DNA from: Xiphydria camelus
Lineage: Eukaryota; Arthropoda; Insecta; Hymenoptera; Xiphydriidae
NCBI GenBank assembly: GCA_963678675.1
Contig: OY783192.1
Span: 37,355,250 to 37,419,249 of the forward strand
Direction of reading: 5' to 3'
Length of the DNA stretch: 64,000 nucleotides
In this document: positions 37,183-47,742 of the stretch, one piece after another
Layout: each line of letters opens with the position of its first letter
How positions within the stretch are numbered: the stretch's first letter is position 1
Translations under genes and position numbers: made by a program
Notes under the pieces: generated by a model
Database searches by the model: none
Seen by the model: the letters and a program-made list of their open reading frames with translations, nothing else
Told to the model about the DNA's origin: nothing

Positions 37183-38910
37183 TAATACAATTTTTTAGTC
37201 CTCTGCTGTTGTAGGCAAAGGAAACTGTTCATATGAACATTAAAACTTGTAAATATATTTGAATATAATTAAGGGCGGGAAATTGACGTAAAACTGCTGT
37301 GTACGATGTTTTGCTTCGATTTGGTTCCTTATACGCGATCGCGTACATACCTGAATTGCATTCGTCGTAATTTCAATTTCATTCGTCAAAAATAAATGTA
37401 TTGATTAACTATTATCGTTACAAGACAGCAATAGTGATAACTGAATTGCAACAGTGATTTCTACCAACGAATACAGAGATTTCCCTTATCGAGTTAAAGT
37501 ATATATCCTTTTATTCACTCTCCACATCGCTACAAAGTCGTCTTAAGCTCTATCGAATCATATGTACTGATTTCAATTTGTACAGCGTCTAAGTATTCCA
37601 AAAACGCAAACTTCACTGTCATAATCGCACCATTTTCTCGCATGTCTACACACGCGTCTCTCCACAGCCGCATCTGTGAATAACGAAGTTCTTTTTTCAA
37701 TTGAAATACATCGCAATTTGGTTGTGACGTTTGTAAAACATTAAAACTTATATTATTAGAATATAATATATTATACGTAGTATTATATGGCATGATTAGT
37801 TTTTTTACCAATGTTCATTTTCATCGATATTTGGTTTTTGAATATAACTATTTTTCTCTAATGAGACAATTCCATGAGAATTTCGTACAGTCGACAGTTG
37901 CGAGAGTAGATTCGTAATTGTATTTCAATTGATTGAGGGAATATCTTTGTTTTCTCTGTAAATCGATAAATGCTTGAATATGCACACACACACGCACACG
38001 CAATTACATTATTATTAAATTCAATGCAACGTCGGTCAAATGCTTATTCAAAATTCTACCTCAGACCTTCGATTATCAGTTCCCTCTCCTCTTTAACTCG
38101 TCCAACTCTTTAAAGACTATACGTAAAACGTCTCCCCCATCCCTGACACAGCGAGGCCTACTGTAATTGACTGTAATTTTAAAGCTCTGTACATCGTATG
38201 TATCGGTATAAAAAAGTATGTATTTTTGCGCTACATTCCTTCGTGAGGTAAGTTTAAAAATTGATTTATCTCGCGTGTGTAGATTTCGCCGTATAGTCCT
38301 CAAAGAATTAACTGATCGCGCGCTCAATTTTTCACGCTCGTACACTTATCCCAGTGATATATGCCCCCGCAGTAACAATATTAATATGGCGCAGATGTAT
38401 CGTTATTACCGCTAATACGATTTTACTATTTGGTTTTGTATATTATATCGATTACTTCGTAATAATTCATATTAGGTATCTTTGTTTTACGACCCGTTTT
38501 TGTAAGGTGTACATATGTATTGCTGAACTGCATGCAGTGGTACGCGATATAAAAAAGAGAAGAAATATCTCCGGTGTTGTATCGTGCGATAGTTATTTCT
38601 CTAACAGTTTTGAGGTGAAGGGGGGTAGGGCGTTTAATTTATTCGTCACAACCTATCGAGAGATGATCCGATTCGGTGCCTAAATACGAGGAAAAAACGA
38701 CGTGGAATCGAGTAGACATTGATATTGGATTTACGGAATTTTCGTTTGACCTAACGAAACTGGAGACGAGCGTCGATCTAATTAATTAACTTGGCTGTTA
38801 TTACGATACCTCCGCACCGCTGCACTCAGATTTTTCAAGTGTATTTTGATCATTAACATTTCCTTATCTATAAAGTAAATTCATCAATTAGATTTCGTTA
38901 CGAATTATTA
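37183..38910. other. Spacer between the unknown + gene and BLMH
   Basis: Contains the 3' ends of both convergent genes and the candidate exon at 37530. A short CA-rich run lies near 37984. Nothing else is supported. Confidence 0.4.
37530..37740 (-). CDS. Possible terminal exon of an unidentified minus-strand gene
   Basis: An open frame ending in TAG at 37530 reads DVFQLKKELRYSQMRLWRDA and continues to EYLDAVQIEIS near its end, which looks protein-like. AATAAA (minus strand, 37511-37516) lies 14 bases after the stop. Upstream exon candidates near 37880-37980 and 38083-38150 follow AG sites, but their phases do not let me build a model. It may be chance. Confidence 0.3.
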
Positions 38911-41900
38911 TTAGCGGGCAAGCGTCCCCATGGGATCCCAAGCGGGTAGAACTATGGGCTCTTGTTCGAATACAGCCATCACGTCCGCAGGAACGAATTT
39001 CTTATCGATAACGGCCTCGAATACGAATTCCAGGAACCACTCGGCCGACAGCACGTTGTAGCCCTTATCGCCGCGTTCCTCGCCCCATGAATTCTCCACG
39101 CGGAATTTCTTGATTTTGCCGTTCTCCTGGAAGACATAAATTATGCACTCCGCCCCTCACGATAAAATTAAAGGAATGCAGTAAAATAACTCACATCGAT
39201 AGAAACAGCCGTGAATGCCATCGCGTGAGTCATCATGGATTCTCCGTAAAGAAGCCTATCGGCCTTCGTCAGTTTTACTTGAATATCGGTCCCGAACATC
39301 AGTTCGAAGTTGTGCGCCTTCAAGTCCTGAAAGCCCAGCTTGCCCGCGAATCGTTTGCTCACTTCGCAACCGAACCAGACCGGCTCGTTCTGCTTTATAC
39401 TCTCGGCGCACAGCTTCATCAGCAACTCGGGCGGCTGATTGTTGTAGAAGGTCGGTCTACCGCCGACGACGTTTCCCAGGCAATCGATGGTGTACGCTTT
39501 TCCGTAAGGGTTCGACGATCGCGGATCCGTCACCAGGCATACCTTGTCGTCCACGTTGAAGTACGGCTTCACGTGAGTCTTGTAGAACTCGAGCGGCGAG
39601 ATCGGGCCGACGCTGTTGTAGGCCTTGGTCTTGTCGTAGTACGCCCAGGTGATCGTCTCTGCTGGCACTCCCAGGCAAATTCCAACGATTCTGAAGATCA
39701 CGGTCATTTGGTCGAGGATCTTTGCCTCGATCTCCTCATCCGAAGCACCGCCGGCGATCGAGTCTCTCAGAACTTTGCTGTACTCGCGCAATTTGCTCTT
39801 CAATAAAGCGTTCATACGGTTGCTCGACTCGCAGCAGTACGTGTCCGGGAAGCACACCTTCGGTACGACACCGTATCTGTTTATGAGATTGACTATCATG
39901 TCCCACTGACCGCCGTCGCACGTGGGATCGCTCAAGAGAAACGACACCAAGCGTCCTTCTACTGGCTCCCCGCGTTTCGCTGTTTTCACGATGTTGTGAA
40001 GAAAGTAGTTACATCGTTCGATCTGCGGCAGAAATTTACCATTCGATATTTTTTTTATTCATTTCGTTACAGGCTTTTCCGACATACACTATGATTAACA
40101 TCAACCAACCTTGTCCCAAAAAAACAGATAAGCCTGACTGAACTCGAATTCGTCCAAGTTGTGGTTCTTCATGAAAGGAATTCGTATAACGTTCAAAGTG
40201 GCAAAGATCCAACAGCGTCCGCTGTTCTTCTGATTTGTCATTGGTTTACCCTCTGACTCGACTTTATGGTTGAAGACATGCTGAGTCTCCTGGAGATTTT
40301 GGCGCGATAAGCACGCCTCAAAGGGATCGATCTTGGTGCAGACATTTTGAGCCAAGATGTTTTTGCTATCCGCAAAGAAGCTGTTGCGGAGTTGATTAAG
40401 AACTTGCGGCGTGATGACCCCTGCTGCTCGAGGAAAAAACATTTCTCAGCATTTTGATCGAATTTAGAAATAAAAATATGCAGGGCTCTAGGTTTTCTCG
40501 TAGGGACGTCAAAATCGTTCGATCTATTCTGTTTTTTCGATATCAAAGGTAAAACGTAGAGAAAAGGATTGCAGAAATTCTTCTCGACAAAGGTGTGGCA
40601 TTCTTTGTTTAAAGAATCTATGACATTCGGCATTCTCTATCTCTGGAATCTCTCCACACCCTGTCATGGCTACCGAATGACGAGATCCCACAAACGAAAC
40701 TCCAGAAGCATGGCATATCAAATTTGGAAGAAAATAAAGCTATCAGTTGTAAAATAAGCATTGAATATTCCAGCTGAGTCGTGTAATAGCTAGTTGGCAA
40801 GTAAAGGAGTTTGAAAGACGCTTTAGGAGGGCCAAACTTTGTTGGATGGACAAAGGGGAGCTATTGGCTACATTTCAAGAAGCAAAATGATATTATCATG
40901 GGGTGAGAAATATGATGATAAAAAGCGAGCTATGTATATTCTCGCCTGTAACAAGTTTTCCCCTTGTATAGTAACTTGAGATCTTTTGTTAGAATACAGT
41001 TGACTTTCTCATTGGTAAGCATAAAATTCTAATATTTCAATTACGTGCCCTCTGCTCTGAAATTCTAAACGTTACGAGACGAGGCGCTAAAACACAACAG
41101 TCGTATTGCAAATATCATTTTAATCTCCAACTTCCTCCAAAGATAAAATTTCTGATAGTAGGGAATAAATTGGCATGGGAAAGTTTATCCACTGAAGCGA
41201 GATGCATGGAATACGCGAGAATATACTTTCACTCTCGGCGACTAACGCGATCTCGATATATTGTGTACATTTGCAATGAGGAATGCGAGAGAAGGGGGCG
41301 GGATTGATGTTTATATATTTTTTCCGAGCACTCCGTTCCATGCAACTCACTACAATGGCCGCTGGTAACACGAGCTTCTCTCGGTCACGCGTCGAGATAA
41401 ACGACGAGAACACGAGCGGGAAAGGAAATAGAGCAGCCATTTTTTATTGAGAGCTTGTAGTTCTTGATATTAAAAAAAAAAAAAAAAGAAACACACCACC
41501 CTCGCGTAGGACATACATAAATGTGTACATTTCACAGTGGAGGAGTGCGAGGCGGGATAAATTCGCGCGAACGCACCGGAGCAAACGTCAAAATACTTTC
41601 TCCTTCCGTGACAGTTGGATACCGCTATGGATGAATCGTTCGCTGACCCAATTATATCGCGACATCGATTTATCTGAATTTGGATTTTTACCGCCACAAT
41701 CGTTCTCGCCATCGTGCATCGATTTTAACCGCTTTTCAATCATTCCACAGCGATGTTCGTCTTGCCGCTCGGATACGGGACGGTCGAAGTTTTGAACGAA
41801 TGCTGAGAGAAAAATATCGCGATCGCGTTATCGCGAAAAAGGAAATAGCGAAAGGGCGATTGGGGAGCGGTCGCGATACTCTCGTATACATGCGAGCGTC

Positions 41901-42082
41901 GTTCGAACGGCTCTGGTTTAGACTGGGATTTAGTTTTCGTACGCGAGTCGACATCCGCATCGACTCCGCCACGCAGTGCGACGGGTTCCCGAATATCGCG
42001 GCGTGTATCACACAGCGAGATTTAAACTTCAGAGCCGTAAAAAGTTTTTAAAGAAACACGACGCGTACTTACAAGCAGCCAT
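38911..42082 (-). CDS. BLMH: Bleomycin hydrolase (C1B cysteine aminopeptidase)
   Basis: Four exons on minus: 42073-42082 (a 10-nt first coding exon, ATGGCTGCTT), 40110-40423, 39195-40022 and 38911-39126. They sum to 1368 nt and 455 aa, the same length as the human enzyme. BLMH is a cytosolic, self-compartmentalising hexameric cysteine aminopeptidase. The catalytic triad is present: Cys74 in NSGRCWIF, His374 in MMTHAMAF and Asn396 in VENSWGE. The C-terminus ends LPAWDPMGTLAR, matching the conserved tail that reaches into the active site. The exon 2 acceptor has a CAGCAG ambiguity, which would add or drop one Ala near residue 5. The first intron is 1.65 kb; the small open frames in it look like noise. 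Confidence 0.95.
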
Positions 42083-42798
42083 CGTTGAACGCAGTTGGAC
42101 GAATGCAAGATGATTGCGCTCGGAGCGCCACGTTTTTTCGGTCTAGAGAAATGAATGCGGTACCTGGCGGCAAAGCGTGTACTAAAAAATATGGCCGATA
42201 TTGGCGTCCGATATCAGAAAGCCTGTTTAAGCATAATTCCGTAAGAATGATATTTCTGATTGGTCAATCCTTACTGTTACTGCTTACGTTTTTTCACTTG
42301 TGATGATTACTCACGAATGATGATATGAGCTGCTATAACATGAATGAGTTAATTTAGAATGAAATAATTAAACAAATTTTCCTCCATAACCTAGAATTCA
42401 AAAAAGGGGACTACTTCATGTGGCGGAGAGGCAAGACTTTACCATATCGTGCATACCTATGCTCGAAAATTTGATATGCGCATGCCTAACTCGCGTTGTG
42501 GGGGAAGACACATAGTAGGGGAACGTTGCCCCGAGCTCTCCCGAAGCCGACTCTTGCCAGTCCGATAGTATTAGCGAAAAGGTGTAGTGCTGTGTGCATT
42601 ATAGCGTGTCTTGTCACATCCAGCACATTCAAGTCGTAAGTAAGTTCTTCAACTTGCCATTTGAATCACCCAGTATAAACCACAGTTAAATCAATAGACT
42701 CCTGTACTTCTTTGAACCATAGTATCTTATGTCATTAGGCGGAAATCCGAGGTTTTTTCAGACTGTATTTAACCCTTCTGAGGTCACGCGTGTTTACC
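42083..42798. promoter_or_regulatory. Upstream region of BLMH
   Basis: BLMH starts leftward at 42082. This 0.7 kb to the first transposon should contain its promoter and 5' UTR. I see no distinct core motif. Confidence 0.3.
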
Positions 42799-42801
42799 TA
42801 A

Positions 42802-43547
42802 AGGCCCCTGTACACGTTGGGCCAACGTGTACAGGGCCACTTGGCGTAAATTTGTCGTTGGTGGCCAGCCGAGTGTTGTCGGTTTTTCGTCCACACATCA
42901 AAGGATCTTGGCGCAGTCCGCCAATAGCGTTCACACGTTGGCCTCTCGTAGGTGCCGTTATATACTAAAAGATGGCGGCCACGGAGATATTACGATAATA
43001 CCTTCGACTAGAATTTTTTGAGGTGATTGGAGGGACCATTAGGAAGTGTCATTTGCAAGGATTTTGCTCAGAACCCCTGCAAAAGACACGCCAGGTGACT
43101 CAAAAAAAGAAAAAAATTTTGCTCAAAAAATATTCGTACCTCGGGCTGAAAATTGGTATGTTACTTGTTTGAAGGTCACAAATGATGTACCTATGTAAAT
43201 CGTCAGATGGCTAGGTCACTGATAAAGGAGGTGTCAGACGCCCTCAAATTTGTAATTTTTGTTTCGAACATTTTTTTATGTTACCTCCGTCTGACGTTTT
43301 AATATATTACATGACTTGTCATTTTTTTCTTAAAAAATTTTTTTACCTCTGACGTTTTAACATTGTTTCAGAGACTTTTCGAAACACATAAAATAATTGT
43401 CAGATGAGAAAACCTATACAAAGTAGAAAGTACTGTACAAGTAAATGGCCGCGGCTGCAATAGTGTCCACGTCCATCCTCGTCAAATGGCCAATGCAGAA
43501 TGAGCAACGCCAACGTGTAAACAGTGTCCCAACGTGTACAGGGGCCT
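42802..43547. mobile_element. Non-autonomous TIR element with TAA target duplication
   Basis: The tips AGGCCCCTGTACACGTTGG at 42802 and their inverted copy ending GTACAGGGGCCT at 43547 are flanked by TAA on both sides (42799-42801, 43548-43550). A 3-bp TWA duplication is typical of PIF/Harbinger elements, hence a tentative assignment. 746 bp, no transposase. Confidence 0.7.
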
Positions 43548-43705
43548 TAACGTTTAGGGGCGTCTAGACGGGCAATATTTTTACTGCAATATGTGGCTGC
43601 AATATTGGCAACTATAGCCCAGCCATCATGAAAACATTTTAATGCAGTATATGACTCGGCAATATTTTCTGCAACAGTACGTCCCATGTTTAAGACGTAT
43701 TTGTT

Positions 43706-43894
43706 TCATAGACGGGCTACACAGTCGGGCAAAAATGGCTGACGAAATCTATCGCGTCGCAGCGGCTTATGTTGTGAATAGTGAATACTACTTGTAGGAA
43801 AGGAATATAATTTTACTGGTGGATTAATATTTTGTACACGATCTGGTGTATTTGAGCAACCTTTGACGCAACAGGTTCTTTTCGTGGATGGCAT
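43706..43894 (-). pseudogene. THAP zinc-finger fragment of a transposase-like gene
   Basis: The 62-codon frame starts MPSTKRTCCVKGCSNTPD and contains VKLYSFPTSS, matching the beginning of a THAP domain (C-x-V-x-G-C-x-N and the K-x-Y-x-F-P block). It stops before the second half of the domain (C-x2-H and AVPTIF-type motif). It is therefore a truncated remnant or a single exon. Confidence 0.55.
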
Positions 43895-44196
43895 TTTACA
43901 AAAAAAAATTTAATTTTAATTAATAAAAAGGACTTTCATTGTAATTGCCCTTTATGCGCTCATTAAATTCCTCCACATTATGTTGCACAACAGCTTTCGG
44001 ATGGTGCCCTAAATGCCTTGCACGGTCCCTATTGCAGAGTATTTTTGCTTTCCTGCAACACATATAAATGCTTGCGGCGATACCAAAAATGTGTAGCTAC
44101 TTATATGGCCGGGACATACTAAAAATATTATCCTACATTGCATAGTCTAGCGTGTATTGCTGGCAATGTTGCCGGCCACTGTGTTGCAGCCACATA

Positions 44197-44579
44197 GGGG
44201 TCGTCCATTAATCACGTGAGGTCCGAAGGGGGTGAGGGGGGTGTTCGGCAAAAATCACGAAATATCACCAGGGGGGAGGGGGATTGTAGTGAGATATCAC
44301 GTGTATTTATTTTTTTGTTGAAGCGCGATTTCTAAACAACCTGCAACCTTAATGTCTGGACATTTTTATTATGGTCCTTAATTTTCCAGAATTAAAATAG
44401 ATTATACTTACTAGTAATTAAAGATAATATTCTAACATTTTTAAGATACTTTTTGTACTAAGAAAATACACGTGATTTGGGGGGGGGGGGGGGTTAGTCT
44501 TAAACCTCACCACGTATCACCAGGGGGGAGGGGGGTTAAAAAAATGCTAAAAAGCATCACGTGATTAATGCACGACCCC
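44197..44579. mobile_element. MITE nested in the THAP element, ATA target duplication
   Basis: Starts GGGGTCGTCCATTAATCACG and ends with the inverted form CACGTGATTAATGCACGACCCC. ATA is duplicated at 44194-44196 and 44580-44582. Removing the insert and one ATA restores CCACATATTGCAG, which exactly mirrors CTGCAATATGTGG in the host element's other arm. Contains a poly-G run (about 44479-44493). Confidence 0.88.
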
Positions 44580-44734
44580 ATATTGCAGTAAAATATTGCC
44601 CGTTTAGACGCCCCTAAGGCCAGGCGAACGTTGAGACGCAGTTCAGTGAGGTGACGCAGGGCGACCGTTGCCTCTATACCTATGGACTACGTACATGAGT
44701 ACGAGTGGCGCTGCCAACGGCGGATGCCGCTGCA

Positions 44735-44821
44735 ACAATAGCTAACTCTTTTAATGCCCCGGGTACAAAGTTTTATAGTTTCCCGAAGATCGCGCACAAA
44801 ATCAAGCAGCGAAGGAAATGA
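44735..44821 (+). pseudogene. First half of a THAP domain, broken
   Basis: One frame reads NAPGTKFYSFPKIAHKIKQRR and then a TGA; a neighbouring frame just upstream gives GCRCNNS. Together they resemble the first half of a THAP zinc finger with a frameshift. The second half lies on the opposite strand at 45646-45800. Confidence 0.45.
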
Positions 44822-46246
44822 AGCAAAGCAGTCGGAAGAGAAAAGTAATTAATTTGTCGGACAGCTGAGGACTAAATCGGTTCTCATCAGAAAGAAATGC
44901 TAGAGACAAATTGTAATAATAGCAGGTACCTAGGACAGAAAAGCTTTTTATTGAGAACAAGAAATCATATCATCGCTTAAGCTCCCGTTTTGTACCAAAG
45001 ATTTTTCCAGAGAAGTTCTATAGGCGAACGAATCGCAGTAAAGAATATTGGCAACAATCTAAAGAAAGGTACGAAAATATTTGTGCCTTAATTAAATTTT
45101 TAAAATGCAACAATTGGCATTGCTTGCAGATTTGATAGAGTATAAAAAGTACAGGCAGTGGTAGACAGAAGATATAAGGCCGTAATGGAAGAAACTGGCC
45201 AGTTTATAGAAAATGATGTTCGCTTGAGGATCAATGGTACATGTGTGACAAATGAAAAAACTAACTTTGTCTCACAACCAACAGATGAGCGGGGAAAATT
45301 GCTTGCACATTGCCTGTGTTTCGGTCTCAGCAATGCCAGTCAAGTAACTTCAATTACACACGAACACCGAGCAATGGAAGGGTTCCTCCGGAAAATACAC
45401 TAGCACAGCTTGATCAGCAAATTTTGGTTGCGAGACAGTCAGTTTTTTCATTTGTCACACATGTACTTTTGATCCTCAAGTGAACGTCATTTTCTATAAA
45501 CTGGCCAGTTCCTTCCATTACTGCCTTATATTTTCTGTCTACCACTGCCCATACTTTTTGTACTCTGTCAAATCTGCAAGCAATGCCAATTGTTGTACTT
45601 TAAAAATTTAATTAAAACACCAATGTTTTCGTACCTTTCTTTAGATTATTGCCAATATTCTTTAGGACTGCGATTCGTTCGTCCATAGAACTTCTGTGGA
45701 AAAATCTTCGGTACAAAACTGGGGCTTAAGCGATGATCTGATTTTTTGTTCCTATTAAAATGCTGGCTACATATGCGAGACCAATTGCTGGGCTCCCACA
45801 AGGTTCCATCAGCACTATAAATATTATGCAAATAAAAATAATACCTAATTAATGAAATTAGTATGGACGTAAACAACAAACAAATGTCACATCGAGAGCC
45901 GACAGTTTAATAAAACAGTACCAATTTTATCAAAAACAAATAGGACAAATAATAATAATAATGTTACTCCTAAGAATTTTCGCGTGAAAAGCTGCTTGCA
46001 AAATTTTTGACAGCGCGCATTTCCCTATTAAACACGCGGAAATTATAACCAATCTATACATTTATTCCTAACTCTTCAATTGTAAAACAATATTGACCGC
46101 TGTTAAATGCGTCGTGTAAAGCTTTTCTGTCCTAGGTACCTGCTATTATTACAATTTGTCTCTAGCATTTCTTTCTGATAAGAACCGATTTATTCCTCAG
46201 CTGCCCGACAAATTATTTACCTTTCTCTTCCAACTGCTTCCATTCA
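44815..46246. repeat. 1.4-kb imperfect palindrome with THAP-gene fragments in its arms
   Basis: The left arm (44815 to about 45320) and right arm (about 45445 to 46246) are inverted copies. Shared blocks include AATTTGTC, GCTAGAGACAAATTGTAATA, AGGTACCTAGGACAGAAAAG, ATCGCTTAAG and GGCCAGTTTATAGAAAATGA. The right arm keeps about 340 bp (roughly 45750-46115) that the left arm lacks. Both arms derive from a THAP-domain gene. Confidence 0.8.
45646..45800 (-). pseudogene. Second half of a THAP domain
   Basis: The minus frame reads LWEPSNWSRICSQHFNRN followed by PSFVPKIFP, which matches the C-x2-H and AVPTIFP end of THAP domains. It is in the right arm of the palindrome, opposite in strand to the first half at 44735-44821. 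Confidence 0.5.
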
Positions 46247-46484
46247 TAAATAGGTGAATAAATGCAATAGAGGGATCAGGACAGGGACGTTGTTTAATTT
46301 TTAATTTATGACTTTTTTTGCTTTTTTTTCAGTGTAATATTTGTTTTGTATATCCTTTCCAACAAGGCGCGCAATGTCAAATTTGTGATTTTATACGAAT
46401 CAGTAATTCTTAAGACGCTTGTCACCTGTTACTTTTACAAATATTTATTTACTTTGTAATGCAAATGCATGTTTTCAGATTACG

Positions 46485-47677
46485 ATGAGCATTTCATGCA
46501 CTATATGTAGTGAATTGCTACAAGCATCCGACGACGCGTTTGCCACACCATGTGGCCATATATTTCACTGTTCCTGCATCACACGGTGGCTTCTGGGGTA
46601 AATATTACGTTGCTTTCCATTTCTCGCACAAGAATAATAAACCCATCATGCTGTTAAACTGACTCGAATCTCCCATGGTCCATTTCATCAGTTTGATATT
46701 TTATGCTTTGGAAGAGAGAAAATAATTCACACCTCTGTACAGATCTAATACTTGTCCATATTGTCGAAAGAACGCCACTCAAAGCGACCTCCACCGTATT
46801 TATTTGTGTATCTCGAACAACGACATTGTCCAAGAGGACCCTGCAGCTTTGCAACGCAGAATCGAGAGTCTGCTGTTTGAAGTATATGTAAAAGATAAGA
46901 AGATACGATACAAGAAAAGGAAGGTGAATTTCTTTAAGAAGTTGATATTGGAGGACGATCCTCTGAGTAGTCAACTCAAACAGCTACATGAAGAGCTTTG
47001 TAATTTGAATAGGTACGTATGCGATTTACGAGGAGTGCTATTCTCTATCTTTCTTAATCTGATGGCAAATGATCGTACAAGTGAACAAAATGTTATAAGA
47101 TGAGAAAGATTCCGCGAGTCTGGCGACGTATGTCGCCGTATTGAAAAAATGAGACTTACTTTGAATCTCACAAATAAATGATTAAAAGCAGAAAGCTAAG
47201 CTATCTCATCTTTTTCTTTGCAGAGAGCTGTGTATCAGCGTGATAGAGGAAGTGAAATTGAGCACCACAAAGAGTGATCTCAATCTAGAACTTTGTAGAC
47301 AGCGTTTCAAGTACGAATTTGAGCATAATAAATTGAGGTAAGTTATCTATCCGACTTGAAAATATGGCAATTCCTTTCCGACGTTCATTTCCTATATTCT
47401 CGTTTTTATATCTAATACTTTATCTTACCAATGAGGTGATATTGCCAACAAGCTTGTCAATCAAAATAAATCACATTTGTATATATCAGAAAATCGGAGA
47501 TGGAGCTAGCCAGTTGTAAAAGTCGGAATGTAGAGCTAGAAAAAGAAATCGAAAGGCTCACGAGGAGATTGCACGGAGAAGCAGTATCCGCGGAAGATAA
47601 AATTCGAAAGACTGACAATAACAGTAGAATTTACCAAACTACTGAAGACAGTTCTCATCTCGATTCGGTAATAATCC

Positions 47678-47713
<36 letters not shown>

Positions 47714-47742
47714 GTAATGGGCCCTCCCTGGGGAAACGATAA
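46485..47742 (+). CDS. TRAIP/no-poles-like RING E3 ligase, copy 1, 3' end disrupted
   Basis: Exons 46485-46597, 46743-47012, 47224-47337 and 47490-47667 are in phase. The RING ligands are C5, C8, C23, H25, H28, C31, C42 and C45, followed by LHRIYLCIS as in TRAIP/no poles. These nuclear ubiquitin ligases act in the DNA-replication stress response and, in flies, early embryos. A Lys/Glu-rich coiled-coil region follows. The donor after residue 227 (TCG|GTAAT) is where a LINE inserted. Without splicing there, the frame runs on through the LINE's (TTA)n tail to a stop at 47742, giving 249 aa ending with a run of 11 Tyr. The downstream exon's acceptor is mutated (CGCAT instead of CGCAG in copy 2). 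Likely a decaying or truncated gene. A 5' UTR intron ends at AG just before the ATG. Confidence 0.65.

Larger units (their letters stand above)
43556..44615. mobile_element. TIR element carrying a THAP-domain fragment
   Basis: The left arm AGGGGCGTCTAGACGGGCAA and the right arm ending CGTTTAGACGCCCCT are inverted repeats of about 43 bp, extending through CAATATGTGG. Inside, on minus, is the start of a THAP zinc finger (43706-43894). The right arm is split by another element at 44197-44579. THAP-bearing transposases are known in P, Kolobok and related groups; the target duplication here is unclear, so the superfamily is left open. Confidence 0.7.

Noticed and set aside
41680..42051. 123-codon open frame on + in BLMH intron 1
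   Set aside because: Antisense to a well-supported intron, no domain-like content, Arg/Ser-rich from GC-biased sequence.
43706..43894. THAP frame as an independent host gene
   Set aside because: It lies within inverted repeats of a transposon and lacks the second half of the domain, so it is treated as an element remnant.
46419..46484. Upstream in-frame extension of the RING gene copy 1
   Set aside because: An AG splice acceptor lies just before the ATG at 46485 in both copies, so the upstream codons are intron sequence.
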